A stretch of DNA of 20,389 bases, from positions 1 to 20,389 of the forward strand of contig DAOVFI010000008.1 of NCBI GenBank assembly GCA_030673005.1, given 5' to 3'. The notes under the pieces are model-generated. The model worked only from the letters and a program-made list of their open reading frames with translations. It was not told where the DNA came from and did not search any database. Positions 1 through 6,001 of the stretch are shown here, in pieces; the stretch's first letter is position 1; each line of letters begins with the position of its first letter. The position numbers were made by a program, and so were the translations under genes. Origin of the DNA: Planctomycetales bacterium (GTDB lineage: Bacteria; Planctomycetota; Phycisphaerae; SM23-33).

Positions 1-4
1 AATA

Positions 5-1063
5 ATGATGGAATTCACGACAAGCAGGATATTAAAATCCTTCGTCACAATCTTTGTGATTTCGTTTGCCTTGCAGGGCGCTGCGCTCGGCGGCTCTCTC
101 GTCGGCGAACTGATATCCCCGATGAGCGTCCCTCACAATAACGCCGCAGCCGCAGCCTGCGACGGAAAACTCTATGTATGGGGCGGTGTCTCAACGGGAG
201 GCGGCAGGACTTCGGTTCTGGAGGCCTATGACCCCTCGACGAACACCTGGACGACGAGGGCTGATTCTCCGGCGGCGGCGGCCGGGCTGGGCGCGTTTGC
301 GTTGGGCGGCCGGTTGTACTCCGTCGGCGGAGAAGGCCCCGGAAACGCTCAATTCAGGAATACGGTTGACCGCTACGACCCGGCCTCGAACTCCTGGACA
401 TCCATGGGGAACTTCCCCGTTAATACGTGGGACCCGCTCAGCGCCGTCTGCGCCGGCAAAGGATACGTATTCAGCGGCCGACACGGTTACGGCCCGAGTT
501 ACGAACACGTGTATCAGTATGACGAGACGGGCGATTCGTGGGTGCAAAAGGCGGACATGCTTCTGTCTGTGCGGACCACCGCCTGCGTAACCCTTGACGG
601 GAAGATATGGGTCTTCGGGGGGCTGCACAGTATCAGCGAACCCGACGACTTCTGGACCAGGAAAGTCCAGGTGTACGACCCGGCTGCCGACAGCTGGACG
701 TATTGCGATAGTGATACGCCCGTGATGTTCAGTTGGTCACAGGCCGTGGTCTATGATGAGAAGGTCTGGTTGTTCACGGCGCGCAAGATGGATGTGTCCG
801 GCAACTGGGTTCCGAACACCATGGCCTACATATTCGATCCCGAAACGGAAACGTGGGATTCCTGCGAATTCAGTCCGCCGGTGAAAACCGACTACATGAA
901 TCCGGTTGTCCTGATAGACGATTACGCGTATTTCACGCAGACTTTCGACCAGCAGAGCAATTACTCAACGACGGCCTGGCGAGTTCAGATCCCCGAACCG
1001 GCGACGCTGTCGCTGCTGGCCGTCGGCGGGCTGGTCCTGATTCGCCGCAGGCGCAGTCCGTAA
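5..1063 (+). CDS. Kelch-repeat protein with PEP-CTERM sorting signal
   Basis: A 352-residue secreted protein, probably an envelope-anchored or extracellular beta-propeller. Residues 1-30 form a signal peptide (basic start, then a hydrophobic run to about ALGG). The body carries at least five kelch-type repeats, each with a DGKLYVWGG-like strand followed about 25 residues later by a YDP...W motif (examples: YDPSTNTW, YDPASNSW, YDPAADSW, FDPETETW). This suggests a single kelch propeller of five to six blades. The C-terminus is a PEP-CTERM signal: PEPATLSLLAVGG, more hydrophobic residues, then RRRRSP. Known biology: exosortases recognise such tails, and an exosortase is encoded at 11373-12467. 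The binding partner of the propeller cannot be told. Two ATGs lie at 5 and 8, and too little upstream sequence is present to choose between them by ribosome binding site. I am confident in the fold and the tail; the role is unknown. Confidence 0.9.
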   Translation: MMEFTTSRILKSFVTIFVISFALQGAALGGSLVGELISPMSVPHNNAAAAACDGKLYVWGGVSTGGGRTSVLEAYDPSTNTWTTRADSPAAAAGLGAFALGGRLYSVGGEGPGNAQFRNTVDRYDPASNSWTSMGNFPVNTWDPLSAVCAGKGYVFSGRHGYGPSYEHVYQYDETGDSWVQKADMLLSVRTTACVTLDGKIWVFGGLHSISEPDDFWTRKVQVYDPAADSWTYCDSDTPVMFSWSQAVVYDEKVWLFTARKMDVSGNWVPNTMAYIFDPETETWDSCEFSPPVKTDYMNPVVLIDDYAYFTQTFDQQSNYSTTAWRVQIPEPATLSLLAVGGLVLIRRRRSP

Positions 1064-1084
1064 GCGTGGTAAATAATACCGGGC

Positions 1085-1101
1085 GCACAAAGTTTTTGTG
1101 C
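1085..1101 (+). terminator. Small stem-loop after the kelch gene, possible terminator
   Basis: GCACAAA pairs with TTTGTGC across a 3-nt loop (gtt), 21 bases after the stop codon. The 3' arm begins in a run of five T, but no T-tract follows the stem. It may be a weak terminator or simply part of the repeat cluster that begins here. Confidence 0.3.
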
Positions 1102-1115
1102 TTGTGGGAGATAAA

Positions 1116-1192
1116 CGAGCCGCGACCGTGAGGGAGCGGTCAGACCGATGTGAAAATCTTAATGACCGCTCCCTCACGACGGTCGCGGCTCG
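1116..1192. repeat. Long inverted repeat, GAGCCGCGACCG family
   Basis: The left arm at 1116-1142 and right arm at 1163-1192 are reverse complements apart from a 3-nt insertion (cgt) in the right arm, giving a stem of about 27 bp with a loop of about 20 nt. A diverged half copy (ggtctgaccgctccctgacg onward) lies at 19690-19724, also next to a copy of the GCAGGTTCTTTTTCC repeat. The recurrence points to a mobile or REP-like element rather than a gene-specific terminator. Confidence 0.8.
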
Positions 1193-1200
1193 TAAGCTGG

Positions 1201-1234
1201 TAGGGTGTGCAGGTTCTTTTTCCTGCACACCCTA
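1201..1234. repeat. Palindromic repeat, GCAGGTTCTTTTTCCTGC family, copy 1
   Basis: TAGGGTGTGCAGG and CCTGCACACCCTA form a near-perfect 13-bp stem around TTCTTTTT. Related copies lie at 3137-3166, 14531-14565, 19534-19564 and 19651-19680. The first and last TAGGG/CCCTA bases give it inverted termini. It follows the inverted repeat at 1116-1192 directly. Confidence 0.85.
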
Positions 1235-1293
1235 AGACTTTAATCCCCAATGTGCTTGCCACAAACCGATGCTCGGATGTACGCTCTTACAGA

Positions 1294-1761
1294 ATGGGTA
1301 CCGGCGCTCTGTTCTGGACGAAAACGATGTTTGGCACACATACAGGCTTCCCGATATTCACTGCTGTGGTGCTGACCATTGCTGTTGTGATGGGCGGATT
1401 CATGTGGTGGCGAATGCGTTTGTGTCGTAAGCACCATTTGCGGGCTCATGACCCGATGTCTGATGAGGCGTTTCTCTCGAACTTGGCGATCCCCCCTCGT
1501 CAGCGACGTGCCTGTTTGGCGATTCGGAAGGCCATGGCCCGGGCGGCCGGTGTGCCTCCGGACAGCATCCATCCGTCTGACTCCGTGGAGTCTCTCTGTG
1601 CTCTCGGCCTTGATGGAGTCGATCTGATAGAGGTCATAATTGAGTTGGAGAAGGAGCTCGGTGTGCATATAGACGAAGGCAGGCTGGAAGAGGCATACCA
1701 AGGCAAGGATCCGATGCAGATGACCTTCGCCCAGTTCGTAAGTTGCTGCCTCAAACATTGA
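1294..1761 (+). CDS. Membrane-anchored acyl-carrier-protein-like protein lacking the carrier serine
   Basis: A 155-residue protein from the ATG at 1294. The frame is open back to a GTG at 1207, but that codon lies inside a palindromic repeat, so I prefer 1294; an ATG at 1327 is also possible. Neither has a strong ribosome binding site. One membrane segment lies at about residues 20-40 (hydrophobic, ending GGFMWWRMRLCRK), which would leave the rest in the cytoplasm. The C-terminal 80 residues resemble an acyl carrier protein: DSIHPSDSVESL, then LGLDGVDLIEVIIELEKELG, matching the helix-II region LGxDSLDxVEL. The serine that carries 4'-phosphopantetheine is replaced by Gly108 (DGVD). It should therefore not carry an acyl arm in the usual way and may act as a binding or scaffold domain. 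It sits between two PEP-CTERM genes; no partner synthase is visible. Confidence 0.8.
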   Translation: MGTGALFWTKTMFGTHTGFPIFTAVVLTIAVVMGGFMWWRMRLCRKHHLRAHDPMSDEAFLSNLAIPPRQRRACLAIRKAMARAAGVPPDSIHPSDSVESLCALGLDGVDLIEVIIELEKELGVHIDEGRLEEAYQGKDPMQMTFAQFVSCCLKH

Positions 1762-1770
1762 GGGGATTAC

Positions 1771-1850
1771 AGGGGTCAGGAACCTATTTTGTTGCTTTTG
1801 GGGCGAATTCGCCCAATATGATACCCAAAAAGGTTTTAAACCCGTCCCCT
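1771..1850. repeat. Nested inverted repeat between convergent genes
   Basis: The outer arms GGGG..GGAACCTATTTTG (from 1772) and CAAAAAGGTT..GTCCCC (to 1849) are imperfect reverse complements. In the centre lies the perfect 14-bp palindrome GGGCGAATTCGCCC at 1801-1814. The element fills the 95-bp gap between the ACP-like gene (+) and the PEP-CTERM gene (-), so it could act as a shared terminator. It could also be a REP-like insertion. Confidence 0.55.
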
Positions 1851-1856
1851 TACTGG

Positions 1857-2663
1857 TTACTTCCGCCTGCGGCGGATCAGCGCCATCGCGCCCACGGCCA
1901 GCACATAGAGGCTGGCAGGCTCGGGTATCAGCATCAGATCATCATAGAGTTGCGAATATGCGCCCGTGTCCTTGCTTGATCCTTCGTTCGTCAGCATGAC
2001 ATAGGCCAGTTCCGTAGGGCTGTCACGGAAAGCCAGGCCATACACCTGCAGCAGACGGCCGGCGGAGGGATCGCCAGCGTCTCGCTGGTCTTCCCGGTAA
2101 AGCGTAAGGTCAAACAGGTCCGTGTCGATATCGCCGGTGATCTCGACGTCGTACCATGTGAAGGCAAGGCCCGTGATCAACTCCGTCCAGCCGGCGCCAT
2201 CATGAGCCGCCAGTGAGGTGGCGCTGGTCTTGTTCAGCCCCAGGTAAGGCCCCCAGCCGGAATCGCTGGCCTGGCCCAGAGCGATGCTCGTCTGCTGATC
2301 GCTGTCGCCTTGACCGTTGAAGCTGAAAGTGAAGGCCGCGGTGAAGGTTGCGGTGAAGGCCTCCGTCACGGGGATCATCCGCTTGGTGGCGTAGTCGGGC
2401 GTAACGAGTTCGGATGAAGGGCCGTGCTGACCTGAAATATAGATGCTGAGAAGACTGTCCATGTGAGGCGGCGAGCCGGACTGCCAGACATTGAAGATGT
2501 TTGAGCCGCAGTCACTCGTGCAACTCCATGTGCCGCCCGAACTGGGTTGACCGTTGAGCGGGCCGTAATCATAGCCTTCCGCCTGGCTGAATCCGATATA
2601 GTCGGCGCCTGCCGAAGCGGTAAAGCATGCCAGGGTAACAAGTGCGATAAGCAGATTCCTCAT
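1857..2663 (-). CDS. Secreted PEP-CTERM protein of unknown function
   Basis: A 268-residue exported protein. Residues 1-20 are a signal peptide ending near TASAGADY. The middle is rich in Gly, Ser and aromatic residues, with the look of a beta-sandwich; the pattern around FTATFTAAFTFSFNG and the later LAFTWYDVEITGDID recall jelly-roll or LamG-like folds, but I do not recognise a named domain. Residues 247-268 form a PEP-CTERM signal (PEPASLYVLAVGAMAL then IRRRRK), making it a likely substrate of the exosortase in this window. The start is well supported: GGAGG precedes the ATG by about 9 bases on the minus strand. A promoter candidate lies at 2828-2856 and implies a leader of about 160 nt. 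The gene faces the ACP-like gene across a nested palindrome. Confidence 0.88.
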   Translation of the reverse strand: MRNLLIALVTLACFTASAGADYIGFSQAEGYDYGPLNGQPSSGGTWSCTSDCGSNIFNVWQSGSPPHMDSLLSIYISGQHGPSSELVTPDYATKRMIPVTEAFTATFTAAFTFSFNGQGDSDQQTSIALGQASDSGWGPYLGLNKTSATSLAAHDGAGWTELITGLAFTWYDVEITGDIDTDLFDLTLYREDQRDAGDPSAGRLLQVYGLAFRDSPTELAYVMLTNEGSSKDTGAYSQLYDDLMLIPEPASLYVLAVGAMALIRRRRK

Positions 2664-2727
2664 GGTGCATATCCTCCGTTTGTAAGTGGACCGGGAACTT
2701 CTCCCAGCCCTATATCCGCGTGAGTAC

Positions 2728-2742
2728 GCGACAGCATGTCGC
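2728..2742. promoter_or_regulatory. Perfect palindrome in the leader of the PEP-CTERM gene
   Basis: GCGACA-gca-TGTCGC, perfect 6-bp arms with a 3-nt spacer, lies about 65 bases upstream of the start codon and downstream of the candidate promoter. Another GCGACA follows at 2751. It could be an operator or a small leader hairpin; nothing else supports a function. Confidence 0.35.
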
Positions 2743-2827
2743 AGACATCCGCGACACGCATGACCATCCGGGATTTCCCAGACAACCCTGCCCGGTTACA
2801 CCGCTCAGGCAACTCAACTCGTCCTGC

Positions 2828-2856
2828 ATTGTACTGCCTGACCTTGATTTAGTCAA
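2828..2856 (-). promoter_or_regulatory. Candidate sigma70-type promoter of the PEP-CTERM gene
   Basis: On the minus strand, TTGACT (2856-2851) is followed after exactly 17 bases by TACAAT (2833-2828). Each hexamer differs from consensus at one position. Transcription would start near 2821 and give a leader of about 158 nt before the ATG at 2663, long enough to hold regulatory structure such as the palindrome at 2728-2742. Confidence 0.6.
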
Positions 2857-2911
2857 GCACGATATATATTTACAATCAGGCGAAGGTCGCGGGCCGGCTC
2901 GTGCTACATAG

Positions 2912-2937
2912 CAATGCTACTTCGTAGAGTAGCATTG
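2912..2937. repeat. Perfect 10-bp hairpin
   Basis: CAATGCTACT and AGTAGCATTG are exact reverse complements around a 6-nt loop (tcgtag). No T-tract follows on either strand, so a simple intrinsic terminator is unlikely. It lies upstream of the PEP-CTERM promoter and is not next to any other gene. Confidence 0.6.
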
Positions 2938-3120
2938 GCTCGCCTTACTAACCGACTAACTGCAAGAAAAACCGGACTGGTTTCTTCCCGTTTTACTCTG
3001 TAATCATCAGGTCTTTTATAATCGCCATTGCCTCATCCGTCCGGTCCATTGATATTGCTACCAATCCCCAATCCCGCTGCGTCGCAGTTTGTAGCGATTA
3101 ATAAATGGCGTTCGGTGCCT

Positions 3121-3166
3121 GCCTGCCGGTAGGCAGGTGCAGGGAAAAGAACCTCCCACACCCTAC
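3121..3166. repeat. CCTGCCGGTAGGCAGG palindrome plus a degraded copy of the GCAGGTTC repeat
   Basis: 3121-3137 contains the palindrome CCTGCCGGTAGGCAGG, also found at 17871-17886. It runs directly into 3137-3166, which reads GTGCAGGGAAAAGAACCTCC then CACACCCTAC. That is the reverse orientation of the repeat at 1201-1234, with several changes. Confidence 0.65.
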
Positions 3167-3200
3167 GACTACCACTTCGTTGGAGGGGTATAGCCAAGCT

Positions 3201-3261
3201 TGCCAGGGCGTAGATCGAAGAGCGAAAGTCCGGCCTGCCAGGGCGTAGATCGAAGAGCGAA
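3201..3261. repeat. Two direct repeats of 26 bp
   Basis: TGCCAGGGCGTAGATCGAAG followed by AGCGAA occurs exactly at 3201-3226 and again at 3236-3261, 9 bases apart. The second copy is followed by the hairpin AGCCCG..CGGGCT at 3261-3283. Only two units are present and there is no spacer regularity, so this is not a CRISPR array. Confidence 0.8.
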
Positions 3262-3292
3262 GCCCGGCTTCGCCCTTCGGGCTACGCCGTGG

Positions 3293-3373
3293 CAGTCTTC
3301 GTTCGCCTAAAGCGGCGAACGAAGACTGGCTTGTCAAGGCGAAGTTCGCCGCTTTCCGGCGAACGAAGACTGG
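3293..3373. repeat. Three copies of GGCGAACGAAGACTG, ending at tRNA-Tyr
   Basis: CAGTCTTCGTTCGCC at 3293-3307 is inverted with respect to GGCGAACGAAGACTG at 3314-3328 (6-nt loop). A third copy at 3358-3373 overlaps the last three bases of tRNA-Tyr. A further hairpin, GTTCGCCG (3344-3351) with CGGCGAAC (3357-3364), lies between. On the minus strand these form two tandem stem-loops just downstream of the tRNA and might help end or process the transcript, although neither has a T-tract. Confidence 0.75.
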
Positions 3374-3453
3374 GAGCGGGTGGATTCGAACCACCGTAGG
3401 CGTACGCCGTCAGATTTACAGTCTGATCCCTTTGTCCACTCGGGCACACTCCC
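3371..3453 (-). tRNA. tRNA-Tyr (anticodon GTA)
   Basis: Read on the minus strand, GGGAGTG (3453-3447) pairs with CGCTCCC (to 3372), with discriminator A at 3371. The anticodon loop CTGTAAA sits in a TCAGA/TCTGA stem, giving anticodon GTA. A long variable arm (around GGCGTACGCC) marks it as type II, as expected for bacterial tRNA-Tyr, and the T-loop reads GGTTCGAATCC. The 3' CCA is not encoded. It lies 41 bases downstream of tRNA-Thr and is probably co-transcribed with it. Confidence 0.95.
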
Positions 3454-3494
3454 AAACGGGGCCATGGATAATACCAGTTTTTCAGGCCCAGTCA

Positions 3495-3566
3495 AGCCAG
3501 CGGAGGGAATCGAACCCACAACCCCGGCTTTACAAAAGCCGTGCTCTACCGTTGAGCTACGCTGGC
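3495..3566 (-). tRNA. tRNA-Thr (anticodon TGT)
   Basis: Read on the minus strand, GCCAGCG (3566-3560) pairs with CGCTGGC (3502-3496), with discriminator T at 3495. The D-arm has AGCTCAACGGTAGAGC. The anticodon loop TTTGTAA in a CGGCT/AGCCG stem gives anticodon TGT. The T-arm has GGTTCGATTCC. CCA is not encoded. The order Thr then Tyr matches the tRNA cluster that precedes tuf in many bacteria, but the usual following tRNA-Gly, second tRNA-Thr and tuf are not seen here. Confidence 0.95.
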
Positions 3567-3640
3567 GGCGCCGGAATACCGTAAGACCAGAATACCAGAT
3601 ACGGTTCCGACGGCACTCCGGTAATCCGGTATTAATCTAC

Positions 3641-3742
3641 TACTCTGTCAACCTTGAATCTGCTGGTGACACAGGTTTGTAACCTGTGTCAGCCGCACAG
3701 GTTACAAACCTGTGCCACCACAAATTGATGATTGACAGAGTA
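3641..3742. repeat. Nested inverted repeat at the end of the export operon
   Basis: Outer arms TACTCTGTCAA (3641-3651) and TTGACAGAGTA (3732-3742) are exact reverse complements. Inside them lies a 25-bp stem: 3664-3688 (TGGTGACACAGG then TTTGTAACCTGTG) pairs with 3696-3720 with one mismatch and a 7-nt loop. Each arm of the inner stem is itself close to a palindrome (ACAGGTT..AACCTGT). The element begins 4 bases after the stop codon of the Wzc-like gene, so it may end the operon's transcript, yet it has no T-tract and its inner ends (TGGTG.CAC/GTGCCACCA) recur elsewhere in the window. Confidence 0.8.
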
Positions 3743-3745
3743 CTA

Positions 3746-6001
3746 CTACGGCAGTGACTTCTGGTGATACTCGTAGAATGTTTCGTAATTTTTACGCAGG
3801 TATCCGCCGGCGGTTACGCGAACTCCCTGCAAGACGAGTCCGAGGATACGACCGCCGACCTGACTGACACGATCGGCGGTCCGCTGCACGATGCCGACAC
3901 TGTTCGAGCCGGCGCGCACCACCATTATAACACCATCGACCTTTGTGGAAAAGACGCACGTATCGGATACGACCATCGCCGGTGGGCCGTCGAAGATAAC
4001 CTGGTCATATTCGGCGGTCATTTCGGAGACTAGCCGGCTCATGGCATCCGACCCCAGCAATTCGGCGGGGTTTGGCGGCAGTGGTCCGGCGGTAATCACA
4101 CTGAGTTTGTCCACGTCGGTGGTCGAGACGACGTCCTGCCATTTCGCCTGACCGACAAGGGCCGACGAGAGTCCCTCGCCGGACGCCTGCGGGAACATTT
4201 GCGCGATGGCGGGTTTGTAGAAATTGGCGTCCACCACCAGCACGCGCCGACCGGACTGAGCCATCGACACCGCCAGGTTCATCACGACCGTAGTCCGACC
4301 GTCCTGAGGAGAAGGGCTGATGACCAGCAGGCTTTTTCGCTGCTGCGCCGGACCGCTGAAGAGAAGATTCGTCCGTATCTGCCGGAACGCTTCTGCGGCA
4401 GGGGAATGCGGGGCAAGTAAAGTGACGCGACTGAAATCGTCAATCTCCTCGTCCATGTCGTCCCTGTGCGGCACCATTCCCAACAGCGGAAGATCGATAC
4501 GCCTTGCCAGGTCGCTGGGGCCTTTTACCGACGTGTCGGTCAACTCCAGCAGGAATGTCAGACCGAAACCAATCGCCAGGCCGACGAAAGCCCCGAGCGG
4601 TATCATGAGGCTCCACTTCGGTTGGGACCACTGGTCCGGACGCGGCGGGGTGGCGTAGGCCTCAACAGTTACAGGTCCTGTCTCCTCCCCTTCCTTTCCG
4701 GGCCTGGAGCCTAACAGTCGCTGATCGCGTACGGCAATACTTATCTGGCTGACTTCCCTCTGGTAATCATCGATCTCAAACCTGATTGTAGTGATACGCC
4801 CCAGGGCGGCCTCCAGGTCCTTGGCGTCGGACTGGACCCGTTCGAGACGTACAGTAAGGTCGTCCAGTTTCCCATTGGCCATAGCGGCCATCATATGGCG
4901 ACCCTGACCGAGCATCGCAAACTGCGAATTGATTATATGATTTTCCCTCTTTCCTATCTGTATTTTCGTAGCCTCTATAAGCCTTTCGATATTCTGAATC
5001 TCGCGGTGCTTTGGTTGGTATTTCTCCGAGGCGTTGAACAGACTCGTTTCCAGGTTTGCCAGTTGGGCCTTCAAACCGCGGAGCGTACCGTCAAATTCCA
5101 CCGCCTGGAGGACGTTGGGGTCGGTTATCTGGGGCTGCTTGCCGCTTTCGATCTGTTTCTTGAGTTCCTCAACCTGTTTTTGATAGGACACCAGCGCCTC
5201 TTCGGCTTCCTTCTTCTCCATCTGCGCTTCCTGGATGTCCTTTGTGAGCATATTTAGTTTGAGGGTGATGACGTTCTGCGTTTCCCGCATCGCCGGAATA
5301 CTGCGCTGTTTAAGTGACGACATTTCCTGGCGAAGGCCGTTCAGCTTGACCATTATTCTGTTTTTTTCGGAGGTCAGTTTGTTGATTTTTTCCTTGCGGG
5401 CTTTGCGCGGTCCTCGCATGGTGAACCTGACGAGGCTGTCGGCAACCGAATTGACGATGTCGGCAAGTTCAGGCCTGTTCCTTCCCGTCATGGACAACTG
5501 AATAGTGTTCGTGTCCGGCATGAGAGAGACCTTAATATCCTCATCGAGTTGCTGGAGAATTTTATTTTTGTATTTGAGGTACCATTTTTTGGGTGGGTCT
5601 TTCTCATCTCCCATTATTCTGGAGTCATCGGCGGCGCCTCTCAGAACTTCCAGATGTTTGACCAGGGCGGCCTTTGTTCGTTTGTATCGCTCGATGATGT
5701 CCTTACCGTAGATCGGCGTCGCCCCGGCGCGCATCAGGGTCGCCGGCGGCGGCGAGATGGCAAGAAACGCCCTGGCGGTATATCCGGGCGCAAACTTCCA
5801 CCACAGGAACGTCGCCGCCGTCGTTAGGGACAGGCATATCACAAACGGCAGGATAATCAGCCATTTCCGTTTCCGGATGATGCGCCAGATGTCGCGTGGC
5901 GTAAGTCCGGTCCCGACCCCTCCGGGGCGAGACGGTCTCAGCGGACGCTTCGACGGTCCGGCCAGATGCGGCGACTGATCACGAGTAGGTATCATTGTCA
6001 T
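3746..6001 (-). CDS. Wzz/BY-kinase-like exopolysaccharide protein with altered Walker A
   Basis: A 751-residue inner-membrane protein of the polysaccharide co-polymerase plus bacterial tyrosine-kinase (Wzc/GumC-CpsD) type. A proline-rich cytoplasmic N-terminus is followed by a membrane segment at 47-69. A long periplasmic coiled-coil region (about 200-440) leads to a second membrane segment at about 466-490, preceded by the PPxxP-like PRPDQWSQPKW. The cytoplasmic ATPase domain starts near 525. Its Walker A reads SPSPQDGRTTVV, with Arg569 where the family has Lys. Walker A' reads VLVVDANFYKP, Asn instead of the usual second Asp. Walker B is VIFDGPP. The last 20 residues contain four Tyr (GYLRKNYETFYEYHQ), the autophosphorylation cluster of the family. 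In related systems it controls chain length and gates the Wza channel. It is the last gene of the operon; its ATG overlaps the TPR gene's stop as ATGA. Catalytic activity is uncertain. Confidence 0.92.
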   Translation of the reverse strand: MTMIPTRDQSPHLAGPSKRPLRPSRPGGVGTGLTPRDIWRIIRKRKWLIILPFVICLSLTTAATFLWWKFAPGYTARAFLAISPPPATLMRAGATPIYGKDIIERYKRTKAALVKHLEVLRGAADDSRIMGDEKDPPKKWYLKYKNKILQQLDEDIKVSLMPDTNTIQLSMTGRNRPELADIVNSVADSLVRFTMRGPRKARKEKINKLTSEKNRIMVKLNGLRQEMSSLKQRSIPAMRETQNVITLKLNMLTKDIQEAQMEKKEAEEALVSYQKQVEELKKQIESGKQPQITDPNVLQAVEFDGTLRGLKAQLANLETSLFNASEKYQPKHREIQNIERLIEATKIQIGKRENHIINSQFAMLGQGRHMMAAMANGKLDDLTVRLERVQSDAKDLEAALGRITTIRFEIDDYQREVSQISIAVRDQRLLGSRPGKEGEETGPVTVEAYATPPRPDQWSQPKWSLMIPLGAFVGLAIGFGLTFLLELTDTSVKGPSDLARRIDLPLLGMVPHRDDMDEEIDDFSRVTLLAPHSPAAEAFRQIRTNLLFSGPAQQRKSLLVISPSPQDGRTTVVMNLAVSMAQSGRRVLVVDANFYKPAIAQMFPQASGEGLSSALVGQAKWQDVVSTTDVDKLSVITAGPLPPNPAELLGSDAMSRLVSEMTAEYDQVIFDGPPAMVVSDTCVFSTKVDGVIMVVRAGSNSVGIVQRTADRVSQVGGRILGLVLQGVRVTAGGYLRKNYETFYEYHQKSLP

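Larger units (their letters stand above)
2664..3370. other. Gene-free interval, leader and repeats
   Basis: No convincing gene in 707 bp. The first 190 bases are the promoter and leader of the PEP-CTERM gene. 2912-2937 is a perfect hairpin. 2940-3110 shows nothing I can interpret. 3121-3373 is a dense series of direct and inverted repeats running up to the 3' end of tRNA-Tyr. The short open frames here lie over repeats and look spurious. Confidence 0.6.

Noticed and set aside
1207..1293. GTG start at 1207 for the ACP-like protein
   Set aside because: It lies inside the palindromic repeat at 1201-1234 and would add 29 residues with no signal or domain character; 1294 or 1327 is more natural.
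1240..1758. 172-codon minus-strand frame opposite the ACP-like gene
   Set aside because: Unlike any known protein, with many His and Arg residues typical of antisense frames; the plus-strand frame has a recognisable domain.
2720..2911. 63-codon plus-strand frame upstream of the PEP-CTERM gene
   Set aside because: It overlies the minus-strand promoter and leader and has no ribosome binding site or recognisable features.
3201..3261. Possible CRISPR array
   Set aside because: Only two repeats with a 9-base gap, no further units and no cas genes.
3380..3682. Plus-strand open frame over the tRNA pair
   Set aside because: It covers both tRNA genes on the opposite strand and part of a repeat; it is not a real coding region.
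4895..5257. Plus-strand frame within the Wzc-like gene
   Set aside because: Hydrophobic-looking only because it is the complement of coiled-coil codons; no ribosome binding site.
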